Assembly: GCF_023074055.1 (NCBI RefSeq) | Contig: NZ_JADPKR010000113.1 | Location: 1-64,000 of the forward strand | DNA: 64,000 bases | Origin: Bradyrhizobium sp. 141 | GTDB lineage: Bacteria; Pseudomonadota; Alphaproteobacteria; Rhizobiales; Xanthobacteraceae | Reading direction: 5' to 3' | Shown: positions 10,401 to 17,541 of the stretch, piece after piece | How the letters are laid out: every line of letters begins with the position of its first letter | How positions within the stretch are numbered: position 1 is the first letter of the stretch | Position numbers and translations under genes: made by a program | Notes under the pieces: model-generated | The model's input: only the letters and a program-made list of their open reading frames with translations | Databases searched by the model: none | What the model was told of the DNA's origin: nothing

Positions 10401-11895
10401 GCCCAGGCGAGGTCTCAAATTGTTCGGTCAGGGGTTGGAAGTAGATCGGAAGCGGTGTGGTCTCGAGGACGTGTGCGTCCGTGAACCGGCGGCGCCGGAT
10501 GCCGCAATTGATGCCGAGGGCGTCGTGCGTGAGATAGCGGTTGTACCTATAGGAGGGCTCGATCCGCTCAAGGCGGATAGGTTTGTGAAGGTCGGGCGCG
10601 AACTCGACGGCGAGTTGAACCTGATAGAGCGTTGCGTCGGTCTCGCGTGCGGCCGCGTAATCGTTTTTAATGAGCTCGGATTCGTTGGCGAGGATGATTC
10701 GGATCGTGCGTTCTTGCGGATGCAACGGGTCGTCGAGATTCTCGTATTCTAGGACGGGTTCAATGTTAGGCCGCGCCAATCGTCGGTTCGTGCGCAGCCG
10801 CACGAGGGTATTAGGCCAAGCGACGACATCGGCGGGTGTTACCCGTTGGCTATGCGATCCGCGGCCACCAGGAAAACCCCACAGGAGGCCACCGGAAGCC
10901 GCGTCTGGATCAGCGGCCCACGCGTCGATGGCATCATCAATCGCCTTCTTCATCGAACCATTGAACGCAGTAATCGCTTGCTCGATGGCGGCATCGTCCC
11001 GCGAAAGATCGATGCGCAAGGTACCGAAGTTGACCGGCACGCGAATCCATTTTTGCGGAATTTGCTCGGGCTCCGTTAAAACGGCGGGTGGTGGGTGTGG
11101 TGCGCCCGGTCGAACCTCGAACTCAAAGATGCGCAGGGTATCGCTTTCGGCGCTTCCGGCATTGTTTCCGGATTTCTCAATGTCGGTGCCGTCACCGTCT
11201 GTTGTGGCGCTGTCGTCGGCGACGTCGTCCGATGCCGACTCATCGCTCACCGAGGGGTCATCGTGAGCGCCTCTTTCATCGGAATCGGGAAGCACGGAAA
11301 CAAGTGCCTCCCGCTTCGGGACTTCGCGCAGAACGGCGGAGCCGATGCGGAGTTCGGCGAGCGCGGCTATCTGGGCTCTCTCCGTTGCCGCTTCTTTGAT
11401 GGCTTGCCAGGCAGCGCTCTTCTTACCTTCAGCACCCAGTAATTCACGGTTCTCGATCTCTGCGTCCCGCAGCGCATCGCGCCGGTGCCGCATGATGACG
11501 GAGCGCGCATCCTTCGAAAGCCGGAATACTACGGAGCGGTGCTGGAGATCCTCAACGGACGGCAATATCCGGAGATAGATGCACGCCTTCGGAGACACCG
11601 CAATCGATCTGTCCCGGCGGTCGGCAATCTGAAACGTCATGCCAACGGTGCCGACATGTGAAGGCGACGTTACGTCTTCCTTGTCCATGTAGGTTGCCGC
11701 GCCGGGCGATGGTTTACGACGGGGCAATAAGGTCTGGGTGAGCAGTAACTTCGACGGCTTCTCGCGATAGACAATGCGCCCCGACTCGCCAGCGCCGCGG
11801 AGGCGATCAAACGTCTGATGCAGAATGGCCGACGCCACCGCCTCTTTTGACGTGTGGTTCAATTGCCCGGTGGCTGGATAGGTGAGATCGGTCAT
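7471..11895 (-). CDS. drmA: DrmA-like superfamily 2 helicase (DISARM)
   Basis: Encodes 1474 residues. Helicase motifs are clear: STGGGKSESFFG (Walker A, about residue 666), IQDEAHLLDE (DEAH box, about 943), VAASATVTEP (motif III, about 994), and a C-terminal lobe with ATSAISHGVDVDEFN and IQASSRVGRTH (motifs V and VI, about 1252). Between motifs I and II is a likely zinc site (CPFCNGSF, then CFNKEC). The first 450 residues form a separate non-helicase region. This layout, followed by a DUF1998 protein and a PLD protein, is the DISARM core, in which DrmA-DrmB engages incoming phage DNA. Its ATG overlaps the stop of the gene upstream by four bases. Confidence 0.9.
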   Translation of the reverse strand: MTDLTYPATGQLNHTSKEAVASAILHQTFDRLRGAGESGRIVYREKPSKLLLTQTLLPRRKPSPGAATYMDKEDVTSPSHVGTVGMTFQIADRRDRSIAVSPKACIYLRILPSVEDLQHRSVVFRLSKDARSVIMRHRRDALRDAEIENRELLGAEGKKSAAWQAIKEAATERAQIAALAELRIGSAVLREVPKREALVSVLPDSDERGAHDDPSVSDESASDDVADDSATTDGDGTDIEKSGNNAGSAESDTLRIFEFEVRPGAPHPPPAVLTEPEQIPQKWIRVPVNFGTLRIDLSRDDAAIEQAITAFNGSMKKAIDDAIDAWAADPDAASGGLLWGFPGGRGSHSQRVTPADVVAWPNTLVRLRTNRRLARPNIEPVLEYENLDDPLHPQERTIRIILANESELIKNDYAAARETDATLYQVQLAVEFAPDLHKPIRLERIEPSYRYNRYLTHDALGINCGIRRRRFTDAHVLETTPLPIYFQPLTEQFETSPGPVFDALGGPDGGLPFLRELLKAYDRWLSDIAVSKPYEQGLDIQTDAADLAREKQQFETVDLPAWQSERRAIARGVAILELAAASAASGKSYDSEEVLPLTAWRFMNQTFKEFWSRKNSKVAQWRLFQIAFVLAQLPAVVSRLDTWKNNEFAYEPNDDREATLLYFSTGGGKSESFFGLLVFSLAFDRLRGKLRGITAAVRYPLRLLTSQQAFRLSQVLAAAQRVRWSWSQQSQSLKGHEFAIGFWVGGNNTPNNSSARGVSEIPRLDDDWDELNIRKGDYALYLKKWSRLPACPFCNGSFVGSDGKRKSTVGLRRFHEGSEERLAHFCFNKECEWNRQHQAKHQPWPLPIHIMDTDIYAHTPCVLLGTVDKLALIGQSARTIARVMGMFGFPAWHHVDTGRLISPSTREQFRKGPQAFGCEAVFPFYGDGKHLLLDPYPLLEIQDEAHLLDESLGTFSGLFETTFHHALRTLAPLLDRPGASASAPYRGPRIVAASATVTEPERQIDQIYQRSVRLFPQSGPDLYESFYSRLARPEARDNARKNSPNAEHRSPTRRRYASLMTNGRTHTAATVGVLSAFHLTISELLTRLIEGDDAARWQVRNAMAEVLPDDVFQPSHRGAILDPSTTHAEIAAIIDLNRIALLYVTNKKGGDNVKAALQDVVRRDHRLAGLGEFPGVKTQLITGAIDAGLIGAIVNEAASKPAVGSPLRVENVRDSLRGVIATSAISHGVDVDEFNMMFFAGMPADIAEYIQASSRVGRTHVGTSILIPTPQQRRDRYVVEIHDIFHRFLERMIDAAPVERWAENAINRTLASFLQLKLCGVDYITNMNGARSAADKAALAEPDNVGEIGTRSRNDHINLLHDLRKFVVDGVGLYHATSPINKTFYVARIEQLFDSATTAMEQSNWRTETLETFFRQPACPLSKPMTSLRDVNEAGMLEGGYGSGSDRINRSDLGRVMSALMRGNNAWTAGEAGE

Positions 11896-14549
11896 GACAC
11901 TGCCGCCTGGACTGAGTTCGACGAGTGACGCGTGCTGCTCTCAAGGTGTTTCTCAAGTACGGGGTATACGTTCTCCAACGCTTCGCTGCGCAGACCCCGA
12001 AGCTTGTCGAAGGTGACCCGGTGCGTGTGCATCAGGCTGTCAGGATCGAGCAGAAGGCGATCGAAGAGCGCCCGGTTGGTGTGTCCGTCGCGCTGGAGCG
12101 CGGAGCGAACGATACGAATGGCACTTGAGAGGGGCCGGGCCATGAGGCCTGCGCCCATCAAATGCAGGAAGGCTTCAAAATGAGCTGGGTCGCTGGCGGC
12201 ATAAGGCGTGTCGACGTCAAGGCGCTCGGCCGCTTGCAGCCAGTAATCGACGGCTTGCTTACCGATAGAGGGTAATGCGGGATTCGCTTCGAACAGCATC
12301 TCGTGGATGCGAGCCGCCGTAGGGCGTTTGCCCTCTTGGGTGCTCAATCGTTCGATGCCGGACTTCACGTAAGCCTTGTATTGATCGACCATCGCCTGTT
12401 CGAGCGTACGGCCGCGGTCGTCCTTCTCGCGCAGGATGGCTTCGATCTCTTCACGTATGGAGTCGGACATCACGAAGACTGCATCGCCAAGTTCTATAGA
12501 CCGTGCTTCGTGCGGATGGAGTTCCTGGCTGACCGGATCGAGAACGTAAAACGTGGTGCCGGGTCCTGCGGCGACCCTGCCATAGCCATCCAGTAACATG
12601 TACCCCTGGCCAGTAAACGGCAAAGCAATCCTCGGTCGATCGGGATCGAGCTTCAGCGCAATGGAAATGTCGCCGACCTCCTTGGGTGCCCGTGGCAGGC
12701 CAGCGGAGAGACGCACAATGCGATCTTGGAAGGCGTGGTATTCGGGCATGCCATTGACCACTTTGAGGATCCGGCCGATGGTCACGACATCCTGCCCGGC
12801 GACCAGCAATCGAAACTGCTTGGAAGCGAGCGGGTCGCCAACGTAAGCACGCGTACCGGCGATGGGTGACGCCGCCCAAACCACACAGGTCGGATGCCTT
12901 GCCACCAACTCGCTTGCATACCGGCTGGATGTTGTCACACGCAGTTCCGGCACGCCTTGCGTAAAGCGGCCAGGTTCGGTCAAGTAATCCAGCAAGAGAA
13001 TGTTGGCTTGCTGGGCATCTTCCGGATGGCGGAGAACCACGAGGATATCCTCGTTACGGCTCGATTCATCCAGCAAACGCTTTAGATAGCGGAGAAGCGG
13101 CGTTCCGGTTCGCAGCGCCGAAGCCAGAGAGAGGCCATCAGCCAGATCTCGCTCAATGTCGCCGCGTGCGTGTCCGCCGCGCCCTTCCGCGATCAGTCCC
13201 TGTGCCTTGTTAAAGTGTGGCTCGAACGAATGCCGTTCGCGTTTTATGCGATGATAGGCATCGTGTGTATCCGCATAAGGTGCGAGAAGCTCATCTGCGG
13301 TTGATGCTGTAAGCGCCATGCCCTTCAGCGCCACGGCGGCATCAATCAGTGTGGACCTTAGCGGATTGGCCGGTTCAAGTTCGTGCGAATGCCGCCATAT
13401 CCTCGTCGCGACGACGCATTCTTGTGATGCGACCGTAACAACTTGGGGCGGCGGAGCCGGTTGAATGGGAGCTGGAACCTCCCAGCCTTTGCCGCGCGAT
13501 GACCATGTGAGCCGATGAACCTGAACGCGCGTGCCGAGGGGACCCGCATCGCGTCGGTTTTCCGCGGCACTTCGAAGGAACGAATAGCGGAGCGGGCAAT
13601 CGGTAACGATCAACGTGCGCCGGGGCGTGAGATTCCGCTGCAGCTCCAGCTCGTGAAGAAGGTCTCTCAAAAGATCGCTTGCATCCCGGCCACGAACGGC
13701 GTGGGTCGTCATGTCGATCACGACAAGATCGATATTTCCCGGTAAGCATCGTAGAGCTTTGCGGCGCGCAGCTTGGTCAAAATGCGACGGCATCAGGAAC
13801 GCAAAGCCGGAGCTACGGTGGGCCGAGGTCAAAACGTCAAGGTGCGAGCGGATCGATTGCAGGCGGCTTAGATCGAAATACCGCTTAAATCCTTTGAGCG
13901 TCTTTTCGTCGAAATCTCGCCAGAATGTGTCATCGTTCAAGGCCACGGCATGAGGAACGATTGAAATCAAGGGCACGGCAGTAACGTTGGAATTGCGGGT
14001 ATCGCCTAGGAACATCAGAAAGTGTGCATCTGGCCCAATGGGGTGCGCGGCACCATCGCCGCGCCCATCAATGCCGCTTCTGAAGACTCCGCGCGCTTGC
14101 AACCGGGATGTGCGAGCAACCACCCCCGAAAGTGTCTGGAGAGCCGGACGGCCCATGTTCATAAATAAGGTACGGGATGCTTGGCGCACGCGCCCGCGGC
14201 AGACTTCGCGAAGCATCCACGGCAAGATCATGCGGGGCGGAATATGCGGCCACGCAACGCTCAAATGGAGAGGACAATCATCCGCGGCGACCTTGTCGAA
14301 CAGATCGACAAGTAGTTTGAGCTCGGCGTTCGGCTCTTGCTGAAGAACCGAATAATCAAGGTCATCGTGGGCAATGGCAGCGGACGCGGGAGCAGGCTCG
14401 GGAACGCGTTGTTCTTCTTTCTGTACCTGTACCGGCGCAGTCTCGGTCACTTTCCTCAAGCGGCTCAGAAGGGAACGCGCGCGTTCGGCGTTCGCCGCGG
14501 CAATCTCGGCATGGTTGGGTTGCTTTCTTTCCCATGGAGAACGCTTCAC
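11892..14549 (-). CDS. DISARM-operon protein of unknown function, DrmE position
   Basis: Encodes 885 residues and overlaps both neighbours by four bases. I cannot assign a family with confidence. No SNF2 Walker A or DEAH box is visible, so it is not a class 1 DrmD helicase. A segment near residue 276 (IDLVVIDMTTHAVRG, then TPRRTLIVTDCPLRYSF) resembles a nucleotide-binding strand-loop of a degenerate helicase core. A second half (VVWAASPIAGTRAYVGDP, then VTIGRILKVVNG) could be the second lobe. The C-terminal 250 residues are mostly helical. Size and setting recall DrmE, the class 2 accessory protein, also of unknown function. DrmE kinship is inference and needs a profile search. Confidence 0.6.
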   Translation of the reverse strand: MKRSPWERKQPNHAEIAAANAERARSLLSRLRKVTETAPVQVQKEEQRVPEPAPASAAIAHDDLDYSVLQQEPNAELKLLVDLFDKVAADDCPLHLSVAWPHIPPRMILPWMLREVCRGRVRQASRTLFMNMGRPALQTLSGVVARTSRLQARGVFRSGIDGRGDGAAHPIGPDAHFLMFLGDTRNSNVTAVPLISIVPHAVALNDDTFWRDFDEKTLKGFKRYFDLSRLQSIRSHLDVLTSAHRSSGFAFLMPSHFDQAARRKALRCLPGNIDLVVIDMTTHAVRGRDASDLLRDLLHELELQRNLTPRRTLIVTDCPLRYSFLRSAAENRRDAGPLGTRVQVHRLTWSSRGKGWEVPAPIQPAPPPQVVTVASQECVVATRIWRHSHELEPANPLRSTLIDAAVALKGMALTASTADELLAPYADTHDAYHRIKRERHSFEPHFNKAQGLIAEGRGGHARGDIERDLADGLSLASALRTGTPLLRYLKRLLDESSRNEDILVVLRHPEDAQQANILLLDYLTEPGRFTQGVPELRVTTSSRYASELVARHPTCVVWAASPIAGTRAYVGDPLASKQFRLLVAGQDVVTIGRILKVVNGMPEYHAFQDRIVRLSAGLPRAPKEVGDISIALKLDPDRPRIALPFTGQGYMLLDGYGRVAAGPGTTFYVLDPVSQELHPHEARSIELGDAVFVMSDSIREEIEAILREKDDRGRTLEQAMVDQYKAYVKSGIERLSTQEGKRPTAARIHEMLFEANPALPSIGKQAVDYWLQAAERLDVDTPYAASDPAHFEAFLHLMGAGLMARPLSSAIRIVRSALQRDGHTNRALFDRLLLDPDSLMHTHRVTFDKLRGLRSEALENVYPVLEKHLESSTRHSSNSVQAAVS

Positions 14550-16198
14550 GATAGCCTCTGCGTCTCTGACCTTTCAAAGAGTGTTTTCCAATCGCGCGCG
14601 ACGTATTTTTTCAGAGTACCGATGCGGCACCCGTACAGCACGGCGATCATATCGAGGATGGTGTCACGGTCGCCGCGCTTGCGCGCAGCCTTGAACTCGG
14701 TGCGCCAGCGCTTGTCGAGTTTGCGCCAGCGCGGCAGTGGGACCTTGGCAATGTGTTCTTTCTGGAATCGATGGAAGCTGTTTTCCGTACCCGAGGCCAT
14801 CCCGGCCACAAACAGTCCCAGTACGCCCGCAGAGAGAAAGACCAGAAGGTCTTGGAGCGGCCATTCTTTGCTTCGGATCTGATAGACGCCACCGCCCGCG
14901 CAGCAGCCTTTCCGATCGATTCCGATGACCGGTACAGCCGAAATGTCGACGATCAGCAGCTTGCGAGCCTCATACCATTCCGGTTGAAGCGCATCGATCG
15001 ATCGCCACCAAATCTTAGCATTCTTCGCTTTTGCGCGCGCCTTGAGCGCGTCCTTGTGGCGATACAAGTACCGGCGAAGACGTGGATATCGTGTCAGCGC
15101 CACGGGCTTGCCGGAGCGGTCAAAGACATTGACGATCTTGGTTCCTGACCACTGCACAACGCCATTCTTGATCGATCGGGCATTCACGAATGGTAGGAGA
15201 CGGCTCTTCTCGACAATGTCGTTTGGGCCATCGACAAGGAAGGTCTCGTTTGAACCGGTCGCCGACCCCACGCGAACCAAACACCCGGCTTGTTCCAAGG
15301 TCGGAAACTTGTTGCGAGCCCGTCGTACAGTGGCTGCAACATCGCCGCCGACGTTGAGAATCAAGGGAGAGTTTGACGGAGCAAACTGACGGGTCGTGGA
15401 CGCGGAAACACGGGCGCTTTTGCCCCTCGTATTCATGGAAGCGATGTAGGTTGCGCCCGAGCGGCCATTTTGAAACACGAAGAAGTGCGGGTAAGCGTCT
15501 GCCGGCGTTTCAAAGCTGTCGATGTTGCTGAAGTCGGAGATCGACTTGATGTGTCCGCGGGACGTGAGCGCCTCGCGAATACTTCCACCATAGACGTTGC
15601 GGGTCCACGTGCCCGGGCAGAGAAAGCCGAGTTGTCCTCGCGGCGCGAGCAGCTCGAGCGATTTTTCGATGAAGGGTATGTAAAGATCGGCTCGCTGCTT
15701 GAAGGAATCGAATCGCTTTCGATAGGCGTCCCGTAGGGACGACGGTACGGCGTCCCAGCGAATGTAGGGCGGATTTCCAACAACATGCGAGAACGCGCCC
15801 TTGAGATTTGCCTCGAGGAAATCTTCGTTCCTGACCCAGGCACGCACGATCTTGCGCGCGGAATCCTTATCGATACCGGCTTCATGCAACGCGCTCGCGC
15901 ACCGCTGCCGCAAAGCCGCCGCGACGATGGGGTCGATTTCGAACGCCCGGATATTGTCGGCCAGCGCTTCAGCCGGCTGCCGGAGCTTGCGGTTGTGGCG
16001 AACTAACCGCGGGATAAGCGGTAGAATGAACGCCCCCTGCCCGGCTGCAGGTTCTAGCAGCCGAATGGACGATAGGTTCCGAGGCAGGTCGAGCCGTTGG
16101 AGGCACAGCCGGGCAATATCGGCACGCGTGAAGAACTGACACAGTTCTCCCTGCCAAGGCCGGTCTACCCCGGCGCTCTCCGCGACGTACCCCTCCAT
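14546..16198 (-). CDS. N6-adenine-type DNA methyltransferase (DrmMI-like)
   Basis: Encodes 550 residues, first gene of the defence operon. The SAM-binding motif I is LLEPAAGQGAFILPL (about residue 49) and the catalytic motif IV is VVGNPPYIRW (about residue 143); NPPY is the signature of adenine N6 or cytosine N4 methyltransferases. The order with motif I before NPPY, and the C-terminal target-recognition-like half (LEQAGCLVRVGSATGSNETF onward), resemble Eco57I/Class I N6 enzymes. In class 1 DISARM an adenine methylase (DrmMI) marks host DNA as self; this enzyme probably has that role. The stop overlaps the next ATG by four bases. No separate nuclease domain is seen. Confidence 0.85.
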   Translation of the reverse strand: MEGYVAESAGVDRPWQGELCQFFTRADIARLCLQRLDLPRNLSSIRLLEPAAGQGAFILPLIPRLVRHNRKLRQPAEALADNIRAFEIDPIVAAALRQRCASALHEAGIDKDSARKIVRAWVRNEDFLEANLKGAFSHVVGNPPYIRWDAVPSSLRDAYRKRFDSFKQRADLYIPFIEKSLELLAPRGQLGFLCPGTWTRNVYGGSIREALTSRGHIKSISDFSNIDSFETPADAYPHFFVFQNGRSGATYIASMNTRGKSARVSASTTRQFAPSNSPLILNVGGDVAATVRRARNKFPTLEQAGCLVRVGSATGSNETFLVDGPNDIVEKSRLLPFVNARSIKNGVVQWSGTKIVNVFDRSGKPVALTRYPRLRRYLYRHKDALKARAKAKNAKIWWRSIDALQPEWYEARKLLIVDISAVPVIGIDRKGCCAGGGVYQIRSKEWPLQDLLVFLSAGVLGLFVAGMASGTENSFHRFQKEHIAKVPLPRWRKLDKRWRTEFKAARKRGDRDTILDMIAVLYGCRIGTLKKYVARDWKTLFERSETQRLS

Positions 16199-16221
16199 CC
16201 CCCGCCCCGAACAACTGGTTG

Positions 16222-16237
16222 AGTCTTCGGGAAGACT
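16222..16237. promoter_or_regulatory. Palindrome upstream of the DISARM operon
   Basis: AGTCTTC and GAAGACT flank a 2-bp GG centre, 24 bp before the methyltransferase start. On the coding strand a TATAGT hexamer overlaps its upstream arm and could be a -10 box. The arrangement suggests an operator controlling the defence operon; no matching -35 is convincing. Confidence 0.4.
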
Positions 16238-16764
16238 ATACAGTTGATATATGTGCCGGCCACTAGATATTGTGCGGTGGATGATCAGACTTTCGGCCGA
16301 ATGGCGCCAAGTTGGGCCGACCGGAATGATTCACGAACAATCCGCGCACTTCTAATCCGCTCCCTTCGGAGATGCCTAGAGCGGGTGAAGAGCAACGAAC
16401 CCGGCCACACTCACTGACAAGCTTTTGTTAGAAACCTCAGTGCCTGAGCGCACCGCTGCCGTCGGAATGCATAGGCGATCGAATCCGCAAATTCCGAATC
16501 GATTGGCATAGAATCGGAGTCCTTCGTTCTCATCGGTTGAGCGAGAGAGATCCAAACCGCCGCGCAACGAAGCCGTTGTTTTTCCGAGAAATGCCGTACT
16601 AGACCAATTTTGCGGGTTCTAAGATTCGGAGAAAATTCGGTTCTCCGGCTTCATCGAGGCCCCTGCTGGATGAAGGATGGGAGTTCTCCGCCCGCAGAAA
16701 AGCAGGAAAACGGCCGAGTTTCTGGCCTGTCTCCAGCTCCAAGTACGAGACGATTTTGGTGGGG
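16238..16764. other. Gap between DISARM operon and tRNA-Ser
   Basis: This stretch holds the presumed promoter region of the defence operon and the right junction of the island. I see no convincing gene; the short frames on both strands lack ribosome-binding sites and motifs. No copy of the tRNA 3' end was found elsewhere in the first 16 kb. Confidence 0.45.
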
Positions 16765-16854
16765 TGGCGGAGAGAGTGGGATTCGAACCCACGGTACGGT
16801 TTCCCGCACACACGCTTTCCAAGCGTGCGCCTTAAGCCACTCGGCCATCTCTCC
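16765..16854 (-). tRNA. tRNA-Ser (anticodon GGA)
   Basis: On the minus strand the gene begins GGAGAGATGGCCGAGTGG and ends in an encoded CCA. The acceptor arms GGAGAGA and TCTCTCC pair, the T-arm holds GGTTCGAATCC, the anticodon loop is TTGGAAA (GGA, genomic TCC at 16818-16820), and there is a long variable arm typical of serine tRNAs. Its 3' end faces the accessory island, the usual orientation for an island insertion site. Confidence 0.95.
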
Positions 16855-17048
16855 GGAGCGCCCTCTCTTGAAGGGGCGCCGATGATTTTGCAAGGGATCG
16901 AAGGGGAATCGGGTGAATTTTCCGCAACCTGTTGTATTTACGCGATAATATCTGGCGTCGCACATGCCTTGAACCGTTTGGCGGCCGAACCCGTGGCGGG
17001 TCTGGCGCGACGATTCACGTGAGGACGCCAACCACGACCGGGGACGCC

Positions 17049-17390
17049 ATGACCATCCGCAAGACCATCACTGCGCTGAGCCTGATATCGGCCCTTGTCC
17101 CCGTCTTCGCCGTGCCGGCCCTGGCCCAGGTCTGCACCCGGCAGGGCGTCGATGTGAGCTGCAACGACGGGCGGCGCGGGGTGCTGTCCGGCGATGCCAT
17201 CATCTGGCCGGACGGCACGCGCTCCAGCGCGACGCCGCATCCAAGCGTGATCATCGGCAACAAGAGCTCGGTCCATGTCGGGCCTGGCGTGTTCGTCGGC
17301 CAGGGCAAGGGGATGGTGCCGATGGACGATCCCAATGCGCCGAACAAGCGGCAGTGTGCGATCCTGGATGGGGTGTCGTATTGTTATTGA
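17049..17390 (+). CDS. Small secreted protein of unknown function
   Basis: Encodes 113 residues from the ATG at 17049. Residues 1-26 form a signal peptide (basic start, hydrophobic core, ALA-Q cleavage site). The mature part is short and contains four cysteines (VCTRQGVDVSC near the start, CAILDGVSYC at the end), so one or two disulfides in the periplasm are likely. Gly- and Val-rich strands between them suggest a small beta fold. I do not recognise a family. It is a single gene after the tRNA, followed by a palindromic repeat that separates it from the convergent otsA. Confidence 0.65.
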   Translation: MTIRKTITALSLISALVPVFAVPALAQVCTRQGVDVSCNDGRRGVLSGDAIIWPDGTRSSATPHPSVIIGNKSSVHVGPGVFVGQGKGMVPMDDPNAPNKRQCAILDGVSYCY

Positions 17391-17411
17391 ATGTCGTTAT
17401 TTGCGGCTAGC

Positions 17412-17535
17412 CGTCATGCCCGGGCTTGTCCCGCCTGCGCGGCCGAAGCCGCTTCGGCGCGGCGAAGCCCCGGGCATCCACGTTCTTAAGGACGAGGAGT
17501 GACGTGGATGGCCGGGACAAGCCCCGCCATGACGC
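17412..17535. repeat. Paired palindromic repeat between convergent genes
   Basis: The block opens CGTCATGCCCGGGCTTGTCC and closes with the inverted form (CGGGACAAGCCCCGCCATGACG, last base 17535), with smaller inner hairpins (GCCGAAGCCGCTTCGGC). Elements of this kind are abundant between Bradyrhizobium genes. It probably also ends transcription from both sides. Confidence 0.7.
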
Positions 17536-17541
17536 AGGATC

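Noticed and set aside
11892..14549. Reading the 885-residue gene as DrmD, the class 1 SNF2 helicase
   Set aside because: No SNF2 Walker A, DEAH or motif VI was found, so I left it unassigned near DrmE.
16765..16854. tRNA-derived attachment repeat within the island
   Set aside because: I looked for a second copy of the tRNA 3' end to the left and found none, so the far junction must lie outside the window or the match is too diverged.
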